The notes under the pieces are model-generated. The model made no database searches. It was not told the origin of the DNA and worked only from the letters and a program-made list of their open reading frames with translations. A stretch of DNA of 7,872 bases from Coriobacteriia bacterium (GTDB lineage: Bacteria; Actinomycetota; Coriobacteriia; Anaerosomatales; SLCP01): contig SKKZ01000206.1 of assembly GCA_007123455.1 (NCBI GenBank), positions 1-7,872 on the forward strand, in the 5' to 3' direction. Below, piece by piece: positions 1-6,337 of this stretch. Numbering within the stretch: the stretch's first letter is position 1; each line of letters opens with the position of its first letter. The position numbers were made by a program, and so were the translations under genes.

Positions 1-641
1 ACCACCTGGGGAATCGTGTGTGTCCCGCTCTCGACACGGCTCTGCGCAACGAGTGCGGCGATGAAGAGCGCAAGCACCGCCGCTGAAGAGTTGCGGGTCG
101 CGTAACCTGCCGCCATAGCTGCTCCGGTCGCTAGTGCGGTGTGACCCGACGGCCAGCCCCCCCGAAGGAAGGTGCCTTCGCGGCTGAAGGCCTTCAGGGC
201 GATGACTGCGAGTGCTGTCAAACCGAGCGCGATTACGGTGAGATGCACCGGAGAGCGCGACACGACAGCAAAGCCCTCGGCCATCAGGTCCTGAGCCCGG
301 TCGAAGAAGATCACGTACCCGACGGCCACCGCTATCAGAGAGGATACGAGCACTCCGCCCGCGGCGACATCCTTCGCGACCTTGGCCCGGGGATCGAAAC
401 GGTCGACAGCGAGATCCACCGTGGACTCGACCGCCGTGTTCACGAGCTCTGTGAACAGTACGAAGCCGATGGCGAAGAGCAGAGCCACCATCTCGAGACG
501 CGAAACATCCATCAGCACCGCGAGACCGAGCACGAGTGCGGCAGCGATGAAGTGCAGTCGCATATTCCGCTGGGTACGCAGCGCGTAGATGATTCCCTGG
601 ATAGCGTAGTTGAAGCTCCACAGCAGCGACCGGCTCCTCAC
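1..641 (-). CDS. dgkA: Diacylglycerol/undecaprenol kinase (DgkA family) fused to a PAP2 phosphatase domain (3' end outside window)
   Basis: Integral membrane protein. The 213 visible codons start at GTG 641 and run off the window with no stop. The first ~115 residues are a DgkA-type lipid kinase: FNYAIQGIIYALRTQRNMRLH (within 10-30), then TELVNTAVESTVD (64-76), with the two key Glu (E65, E72) seven residues apart as in the family, then AKVAKDVAAGGVL (86-98) and membrane segments near 33-45, 51-66 and 95-113. After a ~25-residue link comes another hydrophobic segment (133-150) and a PAP2-like domain with WPSGHTAL (163-170) and SRVESGTHT (201-209). In Gram-positives DgkA usually phosphorylates undecaprenol, and PAP2 enzymes can convert undecaprenyl pyrophosphate to the monophosphate, so both halves could feed the same lipid carrier pool; this is inference. 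In the PAP2 part the first motif (KxxxxxxRP) is not recognisable beyond K150, and Gln (Q212) stands where motif 3 has Asp. Co-transcription with ybeY is likely. Confidence 0.88.
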   Translation of the reverse strand, partial: MRSRSLLWSFNYAIQGIIYALRTQRNMRLHFIAAALVLGLAVLMDVSRLEMVALLFAIGFVLFTELVNTAVESTVDLAVDRFDPRAKVAKDVAAGGVLVSSLIAVAVGYVIFFDRAQDLMAEGFAVVSRSPVHLTVIALGLTALAVIALKAFSREGTFLRGGWPSGHTALATGAAMAAGYATRNSSAAVLALFIAALVAQSRVESGTHTIPQV

Positions 642-644
642 CGG

Positions 645-651
645 CTCCCCC
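645..651 (-). promoter_or_regulatory. Ribosome binding site for the kinase-PAP2 gene
   Basis: A purine run GGGGGAG, preceded by the GA of the ybeY TGA, fills the 10-nt gap before the GTG at 641. It supports that non-ATG start, since the next in-frame ATG is 26 codons later, inside the kinase domain. Confidence 0.5.
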
Positions 652-1098
652 TCACAGTGCTTCCGCGTACGCGTCGAGCAGCACCCGTTCCCGCTCCTGC
701 ATCACGGCGGCATCGTCGTCACTCTCGTGAGCATAGCCGAGAAGGTGAAGGATCCCGTGAACGAGCAGCAGGTTCAGTTCGTGCTCGACAGTGTGGCCGA
801 GCTCGGCGGCCTGGCGTTCCGCCAGTTCCGGAGCGATGACGACATCCCCCAGAGTGATCGGCTCGTCGCTCTCGACGGGACACGGGTCGTCACACTCGAA
901 CGAAAGAACATCCGTCGGGCCTTTGATCCCACGATAACTCTCGTTGAGTTCGGCCATCTCGGCTACATCGACGAGGGCAAGCGAGAGCTCGGCGTGGGGC
1001 GGCACATCCTCGCGGTCCAACACGAACTCGGCCAGGCGTTCGAAGGCAGCAAGATCGAGCGGTTCGGGCTCCCTATGGCTGGTGATGCTGATGGGCAT
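652..1098 (-). CDS. ybeY: Endoribonuclease / rRNA maturation factor YbeY
   Basis: Single-domain UPF0054 metalloprotein needed for 16S rRNA 3'-end maturation and ribosome quality control. The 148-aa product is of normal length. The zinc site is present as HGILHLLGYAH, with H114, H118 and H124 as ligands. Upstream are the conserved Arg of LNESYRG (R56) and the TDVLSF strand (62-67), followed by GDVVIAPE (84-91). The Asp of the usual GYDH is Ala here (A123), while the three His are kept. The start overlaps the end of the phosphodiesterase gene by 26 nt and has a strong ribosome binding site. The lipid kinase gene begins 10 nt after the stop. The phoH neighbour fits the common PhoH-YbeY pairing. 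Confidence 0.95.
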   Translation of the reverse strand: MPISITSHREPEPLDLAAFERLAEFVLDREDVPPHAELSLALVDVAEMAELNESYRGIKGPTDVLSFECDDPCPVESDEPITLGDVVIAPELAERQAAELGHTVEHELNLLLVHGILHLLGYAHESDDDAAVMQERERVLLDAYAEAL

Positions 1099-3178
1099 AC
1101 TCGGACCTCCTCGGCGTAGCTTCCGGGTATTCGATTCGAGGATGATAGATGCTCACGAGCATCGTGGTGTAGACCTGGACGATACGATCGAGATCGGCAA
1201 GCGTGAGGTCCGAGTCATGAAGCTGGCCATCTGCCACTTTGGCGTCTACGACGCGGCGCACCGCCGCCTCGACCCGTGGTAACGACGGCTTCTTGACCGC
1301 CCGAACCGCGGCCTCGGTGCTGTCGGCGAGCATGACGAGGGCCGCCTCACGGGACTGAGGTCGCGAGAATGCATACCGGTAGTCTGCCTCGGCCACAGAG
1401 CCCTCCGTCTCCGCGGCCTTGTTGTAGAAATAGCTCACGAGAGAATCGCCGTGATGCTGCTCGATGATGTCGACTATCTCCGGTGGCAGTCGATGCTCGC
1501 GTGCCAGATCGAGTCCTTCGCGCACGTGCGCAGTGATGATGATCGCCGAGAGACTCGGTGTGGTCTCGTCATGCGGATTGCCCGCGCCAGCCTGGTTCTC
1601 GACGAAGAAGCCGGGGCGACGTATCTTGCCGATGTCGTGGTAGTACGCGCCGACACGGGCAAGCAGGGGGTTGGCACCTACCGCCTCTGCGGCGGCTTCG
1701 GCGAGGTTGCCCGTGATCACCGAGTGGCTGTAGGTTCCGGGCGCCTCGACCATGAGACGCCGCATGAGCGGATGACCGGGACTCGCAAGCTCGAGAAGGC
1801 GGACGTCAGTGGTGATGCGGAACACGTACTCGAAGAAGGGCAGCAGCCCGTAACCGAGGACCGCGGCGAACAGCCCGCCGAGGGCACCGTTGGCGGCGGC
1901 GCTCAACGCCTCGGCCGGAGGTGATCCTGCAGCAAGCGTGGCCAGCCAGGCGAGTGATGCACCCGAAGCGACGAGGAACATCCCGACATAGAACAGACGC
2001 GCGCGCTCGGTCATGAACGACATCGCGACCACCGACAGCGTGCTCCACACGAGAATGGCGACCATGCTCGAACCGGCCGTGAATCCCAGAAGCACACCTC
2101 CCACGGCAGTAACGACCGCCGTGAGCAGGCCGATGCGCGCGTTGATGAGCACGGTGGCGAGCATCGCCGTGAGCGGCACCGGGAGGAAGTACACGGAGAC
2201 CTCGGGGAAGAACCACAGGATCGCACGCGTGGCCCAGAGTGCACCCGCCACAAGGACAGCGATAAGCGCGAGGTCGCGCGTGGATTCGAAGACCGCGCGG
2301 TCGAAGCGCCAGACGAATGCGACAGCCGACGCCGCGGCGACACCGGCAAGCAACACGAGTGCACCGAGCGACGGCAGTGAACCGCCCTGGTCCAGCAGTC
2401 CCAGGCGCCGGATGATCTCGAGGTGCTCCGCGGTAACGATCTCCCCGCGCTGGACGATGTTCTCGCCCGCCTGCTTGATGATGACGACCGGATCGACGGC
2501 CTCGGCAGCAGCGGCTCGAGCGGCCTCAGTCGCCGCATCATCTTCCGAAAGCGTCGGCCGGACGCTCTGTTCGACGATGCCGGTGACCGCGTCTCGCACC
2601 CCGCGCTGCAGTGGGAGGCTGTCGGCGCTCTCGCGCAACTGCACGAGCACCGAATCGAGCTCGTCGGCAGCAAAACGGCGTGTCAGTACCGTCGTTGCCA
2701 GCTGCTCGGCTGCGCGTTCCGCACGACCGAAGTCGACGTCATCGGCCTCGAGAAGCGCCTCGATCCAGGCCTGATCGTACTCCGGGAACCGGTTGACTAG
2801 TGCCTGGACGGCCACGGTCGGTTCCTCTGAGGCGAGCGGCCGGTTCAGGCGGATGGTTTCGAACGCAGCCGAAACATCTCCGCGTGCTTCCGAAACGATG
2901 CCGGGATCGAACACCGTGACCGGCTCTACGGAGTCCGCGGCCTGCTGTCGCAAACGCTCAGTAGCGTCCTCGTCAACGAATTGAACGGTACGATTCGCAC
3001 GAAAGGTACGGGAGGCGGGCTCACCCTCGTTGAGACCGGCGGGCGGCGCCTGTAACACCAGCGGCAGGGCGATGAGCACCGCCGTGGCAACTGCGAGTGC
3101 CACACGCTGGGCGCGTCGACTCCGCAGTCTGCCGTCGACGAATGCAATCCTTCTCAGGAGGTCGGATAGCCTACCCAT
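1073..3178 (-). CDS. pgpH: 7TM-HD membrane phosphodiesterase, PgpH/YqfF family (probable cyclic-di-AMP phosphodiesterase)
   Basis: Membrane enzyme of the family that hydrolyses c-di-AMP to pApA in the cytoplasm. From ATG 3178 the product is 701 aa. Its layout is: a short basic N terminus; a first membrane segment (about 25-43); a large extracytoplasmic 7TMR-HDED region (about 44-268), with alternating helices and an IKQAGENIVQRGEIVT segment near 234-249; seven hydrophobic segments (about 271-450); and a cytoplasmic HD domain (about 470-680). The HD metal ligands are complete: H485 in TYSHS, H514-D515 in YYHDIGK, H551, H575-H576 in EQHHGD and D619 in LADS. FFVENQ and NPHDETTPSLSA also match the family. 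The start overlaps the phoH stop by 8 nt and the 3' end overlaps ybeY by 26 nt. The last residues (EYAHQHHQP) are encoded over the ybeY ribosome binding site and first codons. ATG at 3205 would add nine mostly Arg residues but lacks a binding site. The substrate is inferred from the family. Confidence 0.93.
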   Translation of the reverse strand: MGRLSDLLRRIAFVDGRLRSRRAQRVALAVATAVLIALPLVLQAPPAGLNEGEPASRTFRANRTVQFVDEDATERLRQQAADSVEPVTVFDPGIVSEARGDVSAAFETIRLNRPLASEEPTVAVQALVNRFPEYDQAWIEALLEADDVDFGRAERAAEQLATTVLTRRFAADELDSVLVQLRESADSLPLQRGVRDAVTGIVEQSVRPTLSEDDAATEAARAAAAEAVDPVVIIKQAGENIVQRGEIVTAEHLEIIRRLGLLDQGGSLPSLGALVLLAGVAAASAVAFVWRFDRAVFESTRDLALIAVLVAGALWATRAILWFFPEVSVYFLPVPLTAMLATVLINARIGLLTAVVTAVGGVLLGFTAGSSMVAILVWSTLSVVAMSFMTERARLFYVGMFLVASGASLAWLATLAAGSPPAEALSAAANGALGGLFAAVLGYGLLPFFEYVFRITTDVRLLELASPGHPLMRRLMVEAPGTYSHSVITGNLAEAAAEAVGANPLLARVGAYYHDIGKIRRPGFFVENQAGAGNPHDETTPSLSAIIITAHVREGLDLAREHRLPPEIVDIIEQHHGDSLVSYFYNKAAETEGSVAEADYRYAFSRPQSREAALVMLADSTEAAVRAVKKPSLPRVEAAVRRVVDAKVADGQLHDSDLTLADLDRIVQVYTTMLVSIYHPRIEYPEATPRRSEYAHQHHQP
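1105..1112 (-). promoter_or_regulatory. ybeY ribosome binding site inside the upstream gene
   Basis: GAGGAGGT on the minus strand lies 6 nt before the ybeY ATG and is wholly inside the upstream phosphodiesterase reading frame. It is the strongest Shine-Dalgarno in the window and fixes the ybeY start at 1098. Confidence 0.75.
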
Positions 3179-4169
3179 GGCGGGCCTCCGCCTTCGCCTC
3201 CTCATACGCGTGATATGCAGTCACGATCCGCTGAACGAGCTTGTGTCGCACGACATCGCGTGAACCGAGTTCGATGAACGACACACCCGGAACCGAATCG
3301 AGAATGTCCCGGACCTGCTTGAGGCCCGAGGCCCCTTTCGGAAGATCGATCTGCGTGATGTCACCGGTCACGACGACCTTGGAGCCGAAGCCAAGCCTGG
3401 TCAGGAACATCTTCATCTGCTCGGGAGAGGTATTCTGCGCCTCGTCAAGGATGATGAAGCTGTCGTTGAGCGTGCGACCCCGCATGAACGCCAGCGGTGC
3501 GACCTCGATGACCCCGCGGTCCATGAGTTGGTTCGACTTCTCGATATCCATCATGTCGAACAACGCGTCGTACAGGGGACGCAGATAGGGGTCGACCTTC
3601 TCGTACAGGGTGCCGGGAAGGTAGCCCAGGCTCTCCCCTGCCTCGACGGCCGGCCTGGTGAGGATGATCCGGCCGACCTCGCGCTTCTTGAGCGCATCTA
3701 CCGCCATCGCCATGGCAAGATAGGTCTTGCCCGTACCGGCAGGCCCGATGCCGAAGGTGACCGTGTTGTGCCTGATGGCGTCCACGTAGCGCTTCTGCCC
3801 TGCGGTCTTCGGCCGGAGCGCCTTGCCCTTGTGGGTGAGTAGCACGTCCGCGTAGAGAGCGCTCGGAGTGCACTCGCCTTCCCGCAGCATTTCAATCGAC
3901 CGCTCGAGGCTCTCGGGGGTCAGACGGTCCCCCTTCTCGACCAACGCGATCATCTCAGTGAACAGCGAAGACACCGCCTGGCCCTCAGCGACCTGGCCGG
4001 AGATTGTGATCTCGTTGCCCCGCACCGATATGTCTGACTCGAACTGGTCCTCGATGAGCCGCAAGAGCCCGTCGCTCTGACCGAGGAGGTCGGTCATGTC
4101 CAGCTCGGGAGGTACGACGAGCCGAATCTGGGTGGGTTCCACCTGGGGTGCACCTTCTATCATCTTCAT
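3171..4169 (-). CDS. phoH: PhoH family ATPase (PhoH-like protein)
   Basis: Cytoplasmic P-loop NTPase of the PhoH/YbeZ family, linked to RNA metabolism and often encoded next to YbeY; its exact substrate is not settled. The 332-aa product is typical. A KH-like N-terminal segment (about 35-65, with SVRGNEITISG) precedes the ATPase domain (about 115-320). Visible motifs are Walker A GPAGTGKT (142-149), the TRPAVEAGESLGYLPG segment (171-186), APLAFMRGRTL (224-234), Walker B with FIILDEAQN (238-246) and the sensor-like VTGDITQIDLP (267-277). The ATG at 4169 is the first possible start after an in-frame TGA; ATG at 4163, two codons later, is an alternative. No Shine-Dalgarno is seen before either one, unlike most genes here. 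The stop overlaps the downstream phosphodiesterase start by 8 nt. A promoter may lie in the gap upstream. Confidence 0.95.
   Translation of the reverse strand: MKMIEGAPQVEPTQIRLVVPPELDMTDLLGQSDGLLRLIEDQFESDISVRGNEITISGQVAEGQAVSSLFTEMIALVEKGDRLTPESLERSIEMLREGECTPSALYADVLLTHKGKALRPKTAGQKRYVDAIRHNTVTFGIGPAGTGKTYLAMAMAVDALKKREVGRIILTRPAVEAGESLGYLPGTLYEKVDPYLRPLYDALFDMMDIEKSNQLMDRGVIEVAPLAFMRGRTLNDSFIILDEAQNTSPEQMKMFLTRLGFGSKVVVTGDITQIDLPKGASGLKQVRDILDSVPGVSFIELGSRDVVRHKLVQRIVTAYHAYEEAKAEARHG
3185..3189 (-). promoter_or_regulatory. Ribosome binding site that decides the 7TM-HD gene start
   Basis: GGAGG on the minus strand lies 6 nt upstream of the ATG at 3178, inside the end of phoH. The upstream in-frame ATG at 3205 (encoding an MRRRRRRP leader) has no such site, so 3178 is preferred. 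Confidence 0.65.
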
Positions 4170-4183
4170 GCCGGCGCACCGGC
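4170..4183 (-). other. GC hairpin abutting the phoH start codon
   Basis: On the minus strand GCCGG-TGCG-CCGGC forms a perfect 5-bp GC stem with a 4-nt loop, ending at the base just before the phoH ATG. It occupies the place where a Shine-Dalgarno would be expected, and none is present. It may affect initiation or be incidental. Confidence 0.35.
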
Positions 4184-4206
4184 ATCATAGGTATATTGAA
4201 TCTACC

Positions 4207-4233
4207 CGTGGTCTGCCCCTGAATTCTACCACG
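4207..4233. repeat. Inverted repeat CGTGGT-N15-ACCACG between mtaB and phoH
   Basis: Two perfect 6-bp arms (4207-4212 and 4228-4233) flank a 15-nt spacer, upstream of the candidate phoH -10 at 4184-4189. It could be a small operator or a weak stem-loop. At this arm length chance is also plausible. No T-tract follows. Confidence 0.3.
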
Positions 4234-4251
4234 CTCGGGGGTGCTGGAGGG

Positions 4252-5535
4252 TCAGACACGCTCGGCGAACAGTACTCCGGACGTCTCATGTCCGAGTCGT
4301 ACGCGCACGAGGTTCCCCGGTGAGAGCCCGGTGGCATCCAGCCGTACCCTGAGGTAGTCACCCGTGGTCCCGGTCGCCGTTGCCTCGTCTGCCCCCGACG
4401 TGATCTCTTCGACAAGGACCTCCGCCTCCTGACCGAGACGAGCCGCCGCCCCGGCCGAGCGCAAGCGGACGTCTTCCGCACGAAGTTGCGCGGCGCGGCG
4501 GGCGCTTACGGAGGGTGGGACCTGCAAGGGCATCGATGCTGCTCGAGTGCTCGCACGTCTCGAGTAGCGAAATACGTGGAGCCTCGAGAACCGGACCTCG
4601 GCGACGAGCGAACAGGTCGCCTCGTGATCGCGATCGGTCTCACCCGGGAAGCCCACCATGACATCGGTCGTAATCGCCACGTCCGGGATGGCGTCGCGAG
4701 CGGCTTCTATCTTCGCGACATACTCGGCGGCCCCGTAGCCTCGCCCCATCGCGTCGAGCACCGCGTCCGAACCGGACTGGAGCGGCACGTGAAGATGCGG
4801 GCACACCTGTGGATTCGTGGCGAGCACAGCTAGCAGTTCGCTGGTGATATCGAGTGGCTCGATGCTCGATATCCGGACGCGGCGGACCCCGGTTGCGGCC
4901 ACCGCCTCTATGAGTCCCGGCAGTCCGACGCCATCCGAGTCGTACTTACCGATGTTGATGCCGGTGAGAACGACCTCCGGTGTCCCGGACGCCGAAAGGC
5001 GTGCTACCTCATCGAGCACCTCGTCCAGACCGACGGAACGTGGCGCGCCTCGCGCAAACGGGACGATGCAGTAGGCACAGAAGGAATCGCAACCGTCCTC
5101 GACCTTAACGGCTGCCCGCACACGGAAGCCCTCGCCGGAACGTTGTATCGGCCTGACCGCACTATCGGGAGCGCCGAGGATGGCCGCGACACGCAGCGCA
5201 ACCTGTTCGCGATCGGCTTCGACGACAACGCGGTCCCCGAGCGCCTCCAACCCCTCGGCGTCAAGCGCGGCGAGACACCCGGTCACCACCACCACCGGCA
5301 TCTGCCGGGACGAGAGCGCGTGCCTGACGGCCTTGCGCGCCTTCTTGTCCGCCTGCCCGGTCACCGTGCAGGTGTTCACTATCACGACGGAAGCGTCCTC
5401 TTCGTCCACGAGGTTGACCCCCCGCCCCACGAGCGACGCGGCCACTCCTTCGCTCTCGGCCCGGTTCACTTTGCAGCCGAGCGTGCGAACGCAGACCGTG
5501 AGCAAAGGATCCCGTGTGTCGGGATACTCAGGCAC
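4252..5535 (-). CDS. mtaB: tRNA (N(6)-L-threonylcarbamoyladenosine(37)-C(2))-methylthiotransferase MtaB
   Basis: Radical-SAM methylthiotransferase that turns t6A37 into ms2t6A37 in ANN-decoding tRNAs. From the GTG at 5535 the product is 427 aa. The reading frame is open 50 codons further upstream (to 5685), but that stretch lies wholly inside rsmE and encodes an Arg/Ser-rich sequence unlike the family, so it is rejected. Domains in order are: the N-terminal UPF0004/MTTase domain with auxiliary [4Fe-4S] ligands C21, C56 and C87 (TLGCKVN, NTCTVT, VTGCLA); the radical-SAM core with CDSFCAYC (C149, C153, C156) followed by IVPFARG; and a C-terminal TRAM RNA-binding domain (about 365-427). The TLGCKVN and NTCTVTGQADKK signatures favour MtaB over MiaB or RimO. 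One oddity is that the YSxRxGTxAA segment reads YSRRASTRAA (324-333). The 8-nt overlap GTGCCTGA with the rsmE stop suggests coupling. TTG at 5505 is a weaker alternative start. Confidence 0.93.
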   Translation of the reverse strand: MPEYPDTRDPLLTVCVRTLGCKVNRAESEGVAASLVGRGVNLVDEEDASVVIVNTCTVTGQADKKARKAVRHALSSRQMPVVVVTGCLAALDAEGLEALGDRVVVEADREQVALRVAAILGAPDSAVRPIQRSGEGFRVRAAVKVEDGCDSFCAYCIVPFARGAPRSVGLDEVLDEVARLSASGTPEVVLTGINIGKYDSDGVGLPGLIEAVAATGVRRVRISSIEPLDITSELLAVLATNPQVCPHLHVPLQSGSDAVLDAMGRGYGAAEYVAKIEAARDAIPDVAITTDVMVGFPGETDRDHEATCSLVAEVRFSRLHVFRYSRRASTRAASMPLQVPPSVSARRAAQLRAEDVRLRSAGAAARLGQEAEVLVEEITSGADEATATGTTGDYLRVRLDATGLSPGNLVRVRLGHETSGVLFAERV

Positions 5536-6304
5536 GCGGACGACCGCCGAGGGCGCCGAGTTCGTACGCGCAGAGGGCTGCCGCCACGATGCCGGCCGTC
5601 TCACTGCGCAGCACGGTCTCCCCGAGTGTGACCGCACGTGCGCCCGAGGCCTCCAGTTCGTAGACCTCCTCGGCGGTAAGACCACCCTCCGGACCCACGA
5701 CGACGGCCACCCGGCTCTCTAAGGTCACCCGCGATTCGTCGAGCGCCTGTCCGATCCCCGGCCCGGTAGCGGACGCGCCCTCCCAGACGACAAGAACGGT
5801 ATCGAACTCGGACAGGCGCCCGCGAGCATCGGCAAAGGAAAGAGGGTCCGTGACGATCGGTACCGAGGTCCGTTGGGACTGTTTTGCAGCGGCCAACGCC
5901 ACACGACGCCAGCGGTCTCCCCGAACACGGACCTTCTCGGTGTCCAGGCGCACCACGGAACGCTCGGTGAAGACCGGCATGACCGCCTCGATGTTGAGCT
6001 CGGTGGCCTTCTCCACCACCAGGTCCATCTTTCCGCCCTTCGCAACACCCTGGATCAGGGTCACACGGCAGGGCGGGGCCTCGGGCAGCCGTTCGACCGG
6101 CTCGGCGAAGATGCCGTTCGCCCCGATCTCCGTCAGCCGGACCTTCCAGGCCGCACCGGCGGGCTCGACGAGAACCATCTCGGCACCCTCGGAAAGGCGC
6201 AGGACCGAGGTAGCGTGATGAACATCGCGCGCCGAGAGCGGCAACGGACACGATCCCGGATCACCGGGAAGCATGGATTCAAGGAAGAACCTGTGTGTGG
6301 ACAC
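5528..6304 (-). CDS. rsmE: 16S rRNA (uracil(1498)-N(3))-methyltransferase RsmE
   Basis: SPOUT-family methyltransferase that uses SAM to methylate N3 of U1498 in 16S rRNA of the 30S subunit. The 258-aa product starts at GTG 6304 and is of normal family length. An N-terminal PUA-like domain (about 1-75, HRFFLES then HHATSVLRL) precedes the SPOUT domain. The SPOUT domain has KGGKMDLVVEKATELN at 89-104, an AAKQSQRT segment at 139-146, and the SAM-binding trefoil-knot motifs VGPEGGLT at 203-210 and LGETVLRSETAG at 227-238. In the last motif, ETVLR replaces the more common xRILR. The gene overlaps the proposed mtaB start by 8 nt, so the two are probably translationally coupled. An rsmE next to dnaJ is a common bacterial arrangement and supports the call. 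Confidence 0.95.
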   Translation of the reverse strand: MSTHRFFLESMLPGDPGSCPLPLSARDVHHATSVLRLSEGAEMVLVEPAGAAWKVRLTEIGANGIFAEPVERLPEAPPCRVTLIQGVAKGGKMDLVVEKATELNIEAVMPVFTERSVVRLDTEKVRVRGDRWRRVALAAAKQSQRTSVPIVTDPLSFADARGRLSEFDTVLVVWEGASATGPGIGQALDESRVTLESRVAVVVGPEGGLTAEEVYELEASGARAVTLGETVLRSETAGIVAAALCAYELGALGGRPRA

Positions 6305-6313
6305 GCGAACTCT

Positions 6314-6319
6314 CTCCCC
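6314..6319 (-). promoter_or_regulatory. rsmE ribosome binding site
   Basis: GGGGAG, within a longer purine run GGGGAGAGAG, lies 9 nt upstream of the GTG at 6304 in the short dnaJ-rsmE gap. It supports that GTG over the in-frame ATG ten codons later. Confidence 0.55.
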
Positions 6320-6323
6320 GCCG

Positions 6324-6337
6324 CGGGCGTCAGCCCG
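6324..6337 (-). other. Small hairpin spanning the dnaJ stop codon
   Basis: A perfect 5-bp GC stem (CGGGC / GCCCG) with a 4-nt loop encloses the dnaJ TGA. No T-tract follows it, so it is not a Rho-independent terminator. It could arise by chance in such GC-rich DNA. Confidence 0.3.

Larger units (their letters stand above)
4170..4251 (-). promoter_or_regulatory. mtaB-phoH intergenic region with candidate phoH promoter
   Basis: At 82 nt this is the longest gap in the window and the only one with an AT-rich patch. On the minus strand it holds a good -10-like hexamer TATGAT (4184-4189), which ends 14 nt before the phoH ATG, and a second one, TAGAAT (4223-4228). Neither has a convincing TTGACA-like -35 at 16-18 nt. 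No GC stem followed by a T-tract is present, so no intrinsic terminator for mtaB is seen. The promoter reading is inference. Confidence 0.4.

Noticed and set aside
141..839. 232-aa open frame on the plus strand
   Set aside because: Antisense to the kinase-PAP2 gene and ybeY, both of which have strong motifs. The product is charged, without hydrophobic core or known motif.
2011..2673. 220-aa minus-strand frame inside the 7TM-HD gene
   Set aside because: Same strand but a different frame from the 7TM-HD protein. The product is a Ser/Arg/Cys-rich string, so it is a frame shadow and not evidence of a frameshift; the true frame is continuous across it.
2013..2774. 253-aa open frame on the plus strand
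   Set aside because: Antisense to the 7TM-HD gene; the product is a Ser/Thr/Ala/Arg-rich low-complexity sequence typical of a shadow frame.
3179..3205. Upstream ATG giving the 7TM-HD protein an MRRRRRRP leader
   Set aside because: The poly-Arg comes from reading the GGAGG ribosome-binding region and the end of phoH. No binding site precedes 3205, whereas the ATG at 3178 has GGAGG at 6 nt.
6324..6337. Hairpin at the dnaJ stop as a transcription terminator
   Set aside because: Only 5 bp, with a purine-rich sequence (the rsmE binding site) after it instead of a T-tract, and rsmE starts 25 nt later.
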